Shown here: positions 1 to 4,944 of the stretch, piece after piece
Numbering within the stretch: the first letter of the stretch is position 1
Layout: each line of letters starts with the position of its first letter
Assembly: GCA_000431135.1 (NCBI GenBank)
Contig: HF987893.1
Span: 1 to 5,195 of the forward strand
Source: Clostridium sp. CAG:590
Lineage (GTDB): Bacteria > Bacillota > Clostridia > Lachnospirales > Lachnospiraceae
Direction of reading: 5' to 3'
Length of the DNA stretch: 5,195 nucleotides
Notes under the pieces: model-generated
Database searches by the model: none
Told to the model about the DNA's origin: nothing
What the model saw: only the letters and a program-made list of their open reading frames with translations
Program-made: the position numbers and the translations under genes

Positions 1-23
1 AGAGTATGAAATACCGTATTTTA

Positions 24-56
24 AAACGAAACAAAAACGCCTCATGCATCTAAGGC
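24..56 (-). terminator. Possible intrinsic terminator overlapping the last codons of the membrane protein gene
   Basis: On the minus strand GCCTTA (51-56) pairs with TGAGGC (39-44), five normal pairs plus one G-U, around a 6-base loop. The stem includes the TGA stop codon. It is followed by GTTTTTGTTTCGTTTT, a good U-rich tail. The stem is short but its outer part is GC pairs, and three A-U pairs could be added across a single bulged G. Location and tail support termination here; the short stem keeps confidence moderate. The remaining bases to the window edge hold nothing else that I can identify. Confidence 0.5.
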
Positions 57-1100
57 TTTCCTTTTGTTCTTCACTTCTGTCAGTTCTTTCTCGTATTTTT
101 CTTTACATTCAATATACTCCTGTCGTTTTTCTGCGACCGGAACCATATTGTGTGTAAATGCATAATCCTCAAACAATGGACTCTTTTGTTCTACATAATA
201 ATTGATAATGGGAATCCTGCATTTATTTTCAAGAATTATCACTGAAATTATGCTGACGATCACACAAACAATGGCACTTACCGTATATGCAACACCGCTA
301 AGCGAATTCTGGATAATTGCAACAAGTACAAAAACGATCACAGCTAAGAGCAATAACTTTTTCGATTGTTCAAACTCTGAATCAATTTTCGTAATTTCTC
401 TGTTATATAATTGTATATTCCGATCAACATTTGCCAGCAATTGTCCCAGATACGCTTCTTCCTTGCGATAGTATTCATCTAATTCCTGTATATCATTTGT
501 CCACGCATCATCCATCTTCAAGTTGAACTTACTATTCTGCACATTCGGTTTCTCATCATATAGAATCCCGTTTTTCCGAAGAATCTCTTCCTTTTGCTGT
601 TGTTTTTCTATATATTCCTGTTTTTTCTTCTGCAATCCCTCTAATTTATCATTGCAGACCTTGATTCTTTCCTGTAATTCCTGAATCTTTTTCTTTGTCT
701 GAATGGTATCACTTTGAAATGTTACAATATGAAAATGCTGTGCAAACTTTCCGGCACGTTCCGGATTGCTGCTATACGAAAGGGTAAGCAACATCTTGAT
801 TTCTCTTTTGATCAACATAAAATCCGCGATCAGTAAAAAAGGAATGGTAAACAGAAACAGATTCAGCATGATCGGAACAACCACACATCCCAATAAAATT
901 CCTGTACAAATTAGTATAAACAGCAGACGAAAGATCACTTCGTGTGTTACAATATCCTTTCGTTTTCCAATATAAGTATAATGAAACTGTACTTCATTCA
1001 GTTCCAGTTCCAGATCCTCTATATCATGTTTGCATTGATAAATCTGTTCTGCAAGCGTAAGCAATTCTGATTTTTCGTACCCATACGTTCCTATTTCCAT
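42..1100 (-). CDS. Unrecognised membrane protein with coiled coils and two membrane hairpins
   Basis: I do not recognise this 352-residue protein as a named family. It has no signal peptide or enzymatic motif that I can see. Hydrophobic segments lie at about 56-76, 78-96, 248-264 and 268-290, in two closely spaced pairs that look like membrane hairpins. Charged, Glu/Lys/Gln-rich helical stretches flank them at about 11-40, 131-178, 205-247 and 323-350 and probably form coiled coils. The two halves therefore share one layout, suggesting an old internal duplication, though identity is low. With short loops between paired segments, the ends and the central region are probably all cytoplasmic. 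The ATG has AAAAGGGGAAG six bases upstream. It begins 51 bases after trmD with no terminator between and no convincing promoter, so it is probably transcribed with trmD. It occupies the position where rplS usually follows trmD. A structural or scaffolding role at the membrane is possible but unproven. Confidence 0.8.
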   Translation of the reverse strand: MEIGTYGYEKSELLTLAEQIYQCKHDIEDLELELNEVQFHYTYIGKRKDIVTHEVIFRLLFILICTGILLGCVVVPIMLNLFLFTIPFLLIADFMLIKREIKMLLTLSYSSNPERAGKFAQHFHIVTFQSDTIQTKKKIQELQERIKVCNDKLEGLQKKKQEYIEKQQQKEEILRKNGILYDEKPNVQNSKFNLKMDDAWTNDIQELDEYYRKEEAYLGQLLANVDRNIQLYNREITKIDSEFEQSKKLLLLAVIVFVLVAIIQNSLSGVAYTVSAIVCVIVSIISVIILENKCRIPIINYYVEQKSPLFEDYAFTHNMVPVAEKRQEYIECKEKYEKELTEVKNKRKALDA

Positions 1101-1151
1101 ACACTCTTCCCCTTTTCCATCTTCCGTTATATCTGCTATAAGACCAGGCTT

Positions 1152-1925
1152 TTATTGATTCTGATTGGCCTGATGCTTTGCCCACAGATCCGGTCGTCTT
1201 TCTTTCGTACGTTCCATAGAACGTTCCAGTCTCCAGGCTTCAATATTCTTATGATGTCCACTCAACAATACATCCGGCACCCGTTCTCCCATAAACTCTT
1301 CCGGCCTTGTATATTGCGGATATTCTAACAGATCATCATGAAATGTCTCAAACTCTGCACTTACATCATTGTGAAGCACACCCGGCACCATACGCGATAC
1401 TGCATCGATCACCACCATAGCCGGCAATTCTCCTCCTGTCAGCACATAATCTCCTATGGATATATGATCTGTCACGATACGTTCTAAAACCCGCTCATCG
1501 ATTCCCTCATAATGTCCACAAAGCAGCACCAGATCTTCTTCCTGCGCCAGTTCCTGTGCAATCTCCTGATTAAATACCTTTCCCTGTGGTGTCATGTAAA
1601 CCACACGAAGTTGCTTCCCTTTGTCTGCTGTAATATATTCCATCGTTTCGTTATCGTCAGTAGCTGCACATTCCAACCTCTTACGCTGCTCAATTTGTTC
1701 TTTTACCGCCTCATATGCACGATACACCGGTCCCGGCTGCATAACCATTCCGGCACCGCCTCCATACGGATAATCATCTACCTGCCCGTGTTTGTTCTGT
1801 GCATAATCCCGTATATTGATTGCATCTACCGATATGGCACCTTTTTTCATCGCCCTTCCGGTGATCGAGGTTCCAAGACCGTCCATCACCATTTCCGGAA
1901 ATAAAGTCAATATATGAAAATGCAT
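1152..1925 (-). CDS. trmD: tRNA (guanine-N1)-methyltransferase TrmD
   Basis: This 257-residue SPOUT-family enzyme uses S-adenosylmethionine to make m1G37 next to the anticodon, preventing +1 frameshifting. Recognised parts are HILTLFPEMV (4-13), DDYPYGGGAGMVMQPGPV (50-67), and the trefoil-knot SAM site formed by LLCGHYEGIDERV (134-146) with IGDYVLTGGELPA (157-169). Asp159 in IGDYVL corresponds to the catalytic Asp169 of the E. coli enzyme. YPQYTRP (202-208) and LLSGHHKNIEAWR (220-232) are normal for the C-terminal domain. Residues about 81-105, before RVVYMTPQGK, form a polar stretch that seems longer than in E. coli TrmD. The ATG is one base after rimM, and GGAGG lies inside the rimM 3' end, so translation is probably coupled. 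Confidence 0.97.
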   Translation of the reverse strand: MHFHILTLFPEMVMDGLGTSITGRAMKKGAISVDAINIRDYAQNKHGQVDDYPYGGGAGMVMQPGPVYRAYEAVKEQIEQRKRLECAATDDNETMEYITADKGKQLRVVYMTPQGKVFNQEIAQELAQEEDLVLLCGHYEGIDERVLERIVTDHISIGDYVLTGGELPAMVVIDAVSRMVPGVLHNDVSAEFETFHDDLLEYPQYTRPEEFMGERVPDVLLSGHHKNIEAWRLERSMERTKERRPDLWAKHQANQNQ

Positions 1926-1926
1926 C

Positions 1927-2436
1927 TTATTCCTCCATTCCTTTCATTAACCGGATGGTCATTTTTCCATGTTCCATATCAACGTTCAGAATACATTCCC
2001 TGATTGCAGGCAGCAGCCATTCTTTTTTGTCTTCTCCTGCAACGACATATACATCATTTGCCCCGGTCGGAATGATCTCTGTTAAAGTACCCAATACCTG
2101 TCCGTCCTCCTTTTCGACTGTAAGACCGATCAGATCTGTCATAAAATATTCGTCTTCATCTAATGCAACCGCGTGTTCCCGGTCGACATACAATTTGCAT
2201 TGTTTGTATTTTTCTACGTCATTGATATTATCAATCCCGTCAAATTTCAAAATAACCATATTCTTGAAGAACTTCGCTCCCTGTACCTTGATCGGAAGCA
2301 TTTCATTCTTATATTCCAGATAACAATCTTTTAACTTCTTAAATCTGGCATTATCGTCCGTTGTCGGAAATACTTTTACTTCCCCACGCACACCATGTGT
2401 TGATGTGATCACACCAACCTGTAATAAATCTTCCAT
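1927..2436 (-). CDS. rimM: 16S rRNA maturation factor RimM
   Basis: This 169-residue protein is RimM, a cytoplasmic assembly factor that works on the 30S head; in Escherichia coli it binds S19. Length is typical. The N-terminal RimM barrel begins LLQVGVITSTHGVRGEVKVF (4-23), with the conserved HGVRGE motif. It continues through LKFDGIDNINDVEKYKQCKL (63-82), the usual helix region. The C-terminal PRC-barrel starts near 97 with YFMTDLIGLTVEKEDGQVLG and includes PTGANDVYVV (123-132) and WLLPAI (140-145). The ATG has AAAGGAAA a few bases upstream, a weaker site than that of rpsP. It lies 98 bases after khpA, across a terminator-like hairpin. Its stop codon is one base before the trmD start, and the trmD ribosome binding site lies within its last codons. 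Confidence 0.96.
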   Translation of the reverse strand: MEDLLQVGVITSTHGVRGEVKVFPTTDDNARFKKLKDCYLEYKNEMLPIKVQGAKFFKNMVILKFDGIDNINDVEKYKQCKLYVDREHAVALDEDEYFMTDLIGLTVEKEDGQVLGTLTEIIPTGANDVYVVAGEDKKEWLLPAIRECILNVDMEHGKMTIRLMKGMEE

Positions 2437-2475
2437 GTATTTTCCTTTCTGTGTTCCGTACCCGTCTTCTCATTC

Positions 2476-2520
2476 AAAAAATGGAAGGATAATCACACAC
2501 ATTGTGTGACAACCTTCCAT
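2476..2520 (-). terminator. Intercistronic terminator or attenuator between khpA and rimM
   Basis: On the minus strand ATGGAAGG (2513-2520) pairs perfectly with CCTTCCAT (2481-2488). Inside that stem TCACACA and TGTGTGA (2503-2509 with 2493-2499) form a further 7-bp stem with a 3-base loop. A small asymmetric internal loop (three and four bases) separates the two stems. The hairpin is followed by TTTTTT, counting the last stem T, and then GAATG. This is the form of an intrinsic terminator with a short tail. I see no good promoter between it and rimM, so it probably acts as a partial terminator that lets some transcription through to rimM-trmD. It may also protect the 3' end of the ffh-rpsP-khpA mRNA. 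Confidence 0.72.
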
Positions 2521-2534
2521 GAGATGCGATATCA

Positions 2535-2762
2535 CTATTTGATATCCACAATTACCTTCTTATCACCCTTTGAAGCAGCTGCTTTCACAACTGTACGGAT
2601 AGATTTTGCAATTCTACCCTGCTTACCGATTACTTTACCCATATCTTCCTGGGCAACCTTAAGCTCAACATAAATGGCGTCATCTTTTGAGGTCTCGATT
2701 ACCTCAACATCCTCTGGGTGATCAACTAGGGACTTTGCTATTACTTCTACCAATTCTTTCAT
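2535..2762 (-). CDS. khpA: KhpA (YlqC-type) KH-domain RNA-binding protein
   Basis: This 75-residue protein is essentially a single KH domain with the GxxG loop GKQG (46-49) in the setting MGKVIGKQGRIAKSIRTVV (41-59). It matches the KhpA/YlqC family in motif, length (about 75-80) and position directly after rpsP. In streptococci KhpA pairs with KhpB/EloR/Jag and affects cell elongation and division. It binds many RNAs in several Firmicutes. No catalytic function is expected. The ATG follows GGGAGG by ten bases. A hairpin with a U tract begins about 14 bases after the stop codon, so khpA is probably the last gene of the highly expressed part of the operon. Confidence 0.93.
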   Translation of the reverse strand: MKELVEVIAKSLVDHPEDVEVIETSKDDAIYVELKVAQEDMGKVIGKQGRIAKSIRTVVKAAASKGDKKVIVDIK

Positions 2763-2783
2763 CTACGAATAACCTCCCAAGTC

Positions 2784-3029
2784 CTACTTCTCAATACCAG
2801 CCTGCTTTAAAAGCTTAGCAACTGTATCTGTTGGCTGAGCACCGTTAGCTAACCACTTCTTTGCCAAATCTGCATCAATCTTAACTACGCTTGGCTCCTG
2901 ATTTGGATCGTAAGTACCGATCTCTTCGATAAATCTACCATCTCTTGGAGAACGTGCATCTGCTACAATTACTCTATAGAAAGGATGTCTCTTATATCCC
3001 ATTCTCTTTAATCTCATCTTTACTGCCAT
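2784..3029 (-). CDS. rpsP: 30S ribosomal protein S16
   Basis: This 81-residue protein is S16, a small basic protein that binds 16S rRNA early in assembly of the 30S body. The N-terminal family signature is clear: VKMRLKRMGYKRHPFYRVIV (3-22), followed by ADARSPRDGRFIEEIGTYDP (23-42). The C-terminal half has KKWLANGAQPTDTVAKLL (57-74), the normal end of bacterial S16. Length is typical and no residues appear to be missing. The start is set by the perfect Shine-Dalgarno site at 3039-3048. It lies between ffh and khpA; khpA starts 21 bases after the rpsP stop, so the two are surely on one transcript. Confidence 0.98.
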   Translation of the reverse strand: MAVKMRLKRMGYKRHPFYRVIVADARSPRDGRFIEEIGTYDPNQEPSVVKIDADLAKKWLANGAQPTDTVAKLLKQAGIEK

Positions 3030-3038
3030 TGTCTTATT

Positions 3039-3048
3039 TCACCTCCTT
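3039..3048 (-). promoter_or_regulatory. Unusually strong Shine-Dalgarno site of rpsP
   Basis: The minus strand reads AAGGAGGTGA nine bases before the rpsP ATG, a ten-base match to the anti-Shine-Dalgarno end of Firmicutes 16S rRNA. It is the strongest site in the window; the rimM site is only AAAGGAAA. It fixes the rpsP start and fits high synthesis of a ribosomal protein. Confidence 0.8.
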
Positions 3049-3056
3049 CATTTCCT

Positions 3057-3105
3057 GTCCACACTGCGGACTGCTATAACTTATATGTCTAAACCATATC
3101 GGTTT
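3057..3105 (-). promoter_or_regulatory. Two small hairpins in the ffh-rpsP intergenic leader
   Basis: The 88-base gap between ffh and rpsP holds two adjacent RNA hairpins on the minus strand. The first (3091-3105) is AAACC, loop GATAT, GGTTT, with a possible extra G-U pair. The second (3057-3071) is GTCCGC, loop AGT, GTGGAC, six pairs including one G-U. Neither is followed by a U tract, so they do not look like terminators. The second ends eight bases before the rpsP Shine-Dalgarno sequence. They may be processing, stability or translational control elements. I know of no described S16 leader motif that they match. Confidence 0.4.
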
Positions 3106-3117
3106 GTACATCCAACA

Positions 3118-4458
3118 TTAAAATCCAAATGGCATACGGAAACGTTTTCCACGCTTACCACCCATCATTCCGGACATCTGTTTCATCATCTTGCGCATCT
3201 GTTCAAACTGTTTGATCAGACGATTCACTTCACTGATATCAACACCAGCACCTGCCGCTATTCTGCGTTTCCGGCTCGGATTGATGATATTCGGATTGGA
3301 TCTCTCTTCTTTGGTCATTGACAAAATGATGGCTTTCGGCCGGTTCATCTGTTTCTCGTCAATCTCCACATTCTTAAGCTGATTGCCCATTCCCGGAATC
3401 ATTGAAAGCATGTCCTGCATACTTCCCATCTTCTCCATCTGGGCTAAACTATCTAAAAAATCATTGAAATCAAAAGATGCTTTTCTCATCTTCTGTTCCA
3501 TTTCTTTGGCTTTCTCTTCGTCAATTGCACTCTGTGCTTTCTCAATGAGCGATTCTACATCTCCCATACCAAGAATACGACTTGCCATTCTGGACGGATA
3601 GAACTGTTCCAAATCCGAAAGTTTCTCACCCATACCAACATAAAAGATTGGCTTACCGGTTACCGCACGAATGGAAAGTGCAGCACCACCACGGGTATCA
3701 CCATCTAACTTCGTAAGAATCACACCATCAATACCGATCTGTTCATTAAAACTGGTTGCAACATTCACTGCATCCTGACCGGTCATGGCATCAACTGTCA
3801 ATATCGTATATGTGACATTCACATTCTTCTTTATCTCCTGCAATTCCTGCATCATGGACTCATCGACATGCAAACGACCTGCTGTATCCAAAAATACAAT
3901 CTGTATATTATTCTTGGCAGCATGTTCTACTGCCGCTTTTGCAATATCAACCGGTGAATTCTGTGTTCCCATTGTAAATACCGGAACTCCCTGTTTCTCA
4001 CCATTGATCTCTAACTGCTTGATCGCAGCCGGACGATACACATCACAGGCAGTAAGGAGACATTTCTTACCGCGCTCTTTATATTTTCCTGCAAGTTTGG
4101 CAACCGTTGTTGTCTTACCTGCACCCTGTAATCCACACATCATGATGATGGTTACTTCGTTCGAAGGTAACAGCTTGATCTCTGTTGTCTCAGAGCCCAT
4201 CAGCTTATCCATCTCTTCCTTCACGATCTTGATAACCATCTGTCCCGGATTCAATCCCTTCAGTACATCTTCACCAATCGCACGTTCACTCACGGAATTA
4301 ATAAATTGTTTCACTACTTTGAAGTTGACATCCGCCTCTAACAACGCACGTTTTACTTCTTTCATAGCCTCTTTGACATCAGCTTCCGTCAGGGAGCCTT
4401 TGCTTCTCAATTTTTTAAATGCATTCTGCAATTTATCAGATAAACTTTCAAATGCCAT
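3118..4458 (-). CDS. ffh: Signal recognition particle GTPase Ffh (SRP54)
   Basis: This 446-residue protein has the full Ffh layout and normal length. It binds the 4.5S/6S SRP RNA, recognises signal sequences on nascent chains and docks with FtsY at the membrane. The N domain (about 1-95) carries ALLEADVN (38-45). The G domain has the P-loop GLQGAGKTT (109-117), DVYRPAA (139-145), DTAGR (191-195) and TKLDGD (249-254). The linker LGMGDVESLIEKA (296-308) leads to the methionine-rich M domain (about 325-446). That domain includes the flexible finger loop around MIPGMGNQL (353-361) and the RNA-binding SRKRRIAAGAG (395-405). The C-terminus is basic and Met-rich, ending MPFGF. All catalytic motifs are intact. 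The start ATG has GGAGG about seven bases upstream. It is the second gene of the operon, 28 bases after ylxM and 88 bases before rpsP. Confidence 0.98.
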   Translation of the reverse strand: MAFESLSDKLQNAFKKLRSKGSLTEADVKEAMKEVKRALLEADVNFKVVKQFINSVSERAIGEDVLKGLNPGQMVIKIVKEEMDKLMGSETTEIKLLPSNEVTIIMMCGLQGAGKTTTVAKLAGKYKERGKKCLLTACDVYRPAAIKQLEINGEKQGVPVFTMGTQNSPVDIAKAAVEHAAKNNIQIVFLDTAGRLHVDESMMQELQEIKKNVNVTYTILTVDAMTGQDAVNVATSFNEQIGIDGVILTKLDGDTRGGAALSIRAVTGKPIFYVGMGEKLSDLEQFYPSRMASRILGMGDVESLIEKAQSAIDEEKAKEMEQKMRKASFDFNDFLDSLAQMEKMGSMQDMLSMIPGMGNQLKNVEIDEKQMNRPKAIILSMTKEERSNPNIINPSRKRRIAAGAGVDISEVNRLIKQFEQMRKMMKQMSGMMGGKRGKRFRMPFGF

Positions 4459-4486
4459 ACATTACCTCCAGGCAAACACTGCTCTC

Positions 4487-4843
4487 TCAATAACTTTCAT
4501 AGATTGCTTTGGATATCTCCTCAATTGCATTGATCTTTTCCTGCAATTCAGGGTTCTCTGTCATCGTCTTAAGATCCGTTGCCAACTCATGGATCTTGCT
4601 GACACGTTCCTTGGTCTCTAAAAATTTCTCTACCAGAAGCAGTTTGCTCTCGTATTCCTCCAAAATCTTGTCACAACGCTTCACCAGATCATACACTCCC
4701 TGGCGGCTGATTCCCTCATCTCTTGCAACCTCCGAATACGATAGATCATTCAACACAATATCGGAATAGACTGACTTCTGATGCTCGGTCAATAATTCAC
4801 CATAAAAATCATATAATAACGCCTGTCTGACAATCTTTTCCAT
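4487..4843 (-). CDS. ylxM: YlxM/p13-family helix-turn-helix protein, SRP-associated
   Basis: This is a 118-residue YlxM (UPF0122) family protein, close to the usual 105-120 residues. Residues 34-60 form a helix-turn-helix of the sigma-70 region 4 type, with the family motif LSYSEVARDEGISRQGVYD. The stretch FYGELLTEHQKSVY (13-26) is the conserved N-terminal YlxM segment. Residues 62-118 are highly charged and predicted helical, possibly a coiled coil. Family members are encoded next to ffh or ftsY in Firmicutes, and streptococcal YlxM has been reported to associate with the signal recognition particle and modulate its GTPase. The ATG has an AGGAAG site seven bases upstream. It is the first gene after the promoter at 4891-4919, and ffh follows after 28 bases. 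Family and context are clear; whether it binds RNA or DNA here cannot be told from sequence. Confidence 0.93.
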   Translation of the reverse strand: MEKIVRQALLYDFYGELLTEHQKSVYSDIVLNDLSYSEVARDEGISRQGVYDLVKRCDKILEEYESKLLLVEKFLETKERVSKIHELATDLKTMTENPELQEKINAIEEISKAIYESY

Positions 4844-4856
4844 CTATCCACTTCCT

Positions 4857-4878
4857 TGTAAAGTATTTTCTCTTTACA
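4857..4878 (-). promoter_or_regulatory. Leader hairpin abutting the ylxM ribosome binding site
   Basis: In the short ylxM leader, TGTAAAG and CTTTACA form a 7-bp stem with an 8-base A-rich loop. The stem begins about six bases after the predicted transcription start and ends directly against the Shine-Dalgarno sequence AGGAAG (4851-4856). It has no U tract after it and is not a terminator. It could stabilise the 5' end of the mRNA or affect ribosome access. The symmetry is certain; the function is speculative. Confidence 0.35.
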
Positions 4879-4890
4879 TCAACCTTGCTA

Positions 4891-4919
4891 AGTATACAGA
4901 AAAAAGAAAAGAATGTCAA
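4891..4919 (-). promoter_or_regulatory. Sigma-A type promoter for the ylxM-ffh-rpsP operon
   Basis: On the minus strand there is a perfect -35 box TTGACA (4914-4919), a 17-base spacer and a -10 box TATACT (4891-4896) that differs from consensus at one position. The predicted transcription start is near 4884-4885, giving a leader of about 41 bases before the ylxM ATG. No TGn extended -10 is present. The promoter lies inside the ribF terminator: the -35 box is in the second stem arm and the T-rich tail is the spacer. It was identified by eye, but near-consensus boxes with optimal spacing upstream of an operon make it a strong call. Confidence 0.82.
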
Positions 4920-4939
4920 GCATTTTTTCTTGACATTCT
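4900..4939 (-). terminator. Intrinsic terminator of ribF
   Basis: Read on the minus strand, AGAATGTCAAG and CTTGACATTCT form a perfect 11-bp stem (4929-4939 with 4910-4920) around an 8-base A-rich loop. The stem is followed by TTTCTTTTTT. It starts just after the ribF stop codon, as a rho-independent terminator should. The stem is only moderately GC-rich, but its length and the ten-base T-rich tail make it convincing. On the plus strand the same hairpin is followed by a shorter T run, but no gene points that way. The descending arm also holds the -35 box of the next operon. Confidence 0.85.
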
Positions 4940-4944
4940 CATTT

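Noticed and set aside
1101..1151. Possible separate promoter for the membrane protein gene (TATAAC and TATAGC sequences in the gap after trmD)
   Set aside because: Neither has a recognisable -35 box at suitable spacing. A weak TTATA/TATAA inverted repeat is present but has no T tract. Cotranscription with trmD is the simpler reading.
1512..1904. Plus-strand open frame of 130 codons opposite trmD
   Set aside because: TrmD on the minus strand is intact with all motifs. The plus-strand translation shows no family resemblance and no clear ribosome binding site.
2437..2475. Promoter for rimM just after the internal hairpin
   Set aside because: TTGAAT-like sequence is present but no -10 box at proper spacing could be found before the rimM ribosome binding site.
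3785..4621. Long plus-strand open frame (278 codons) antisense to ffh and the ylxM end
   Set aside because: It lies opposite the fully conserved Ffh and YlxM proteins, its translation is a low-complexity Ser/Thr/Ile/Phe-rich string with no domain, and it spans two genes and their gap. It is a shadow of the codon usage on the other strand.
4930..4935. TTGACA on the plus strand, a possible promoter reading into ribF antisense
   Set aside because: It is the mirror copy produced by the terminator stem. No acceptable -10 box lies 16-18 bases downstream, and no plus-strand gene follows.
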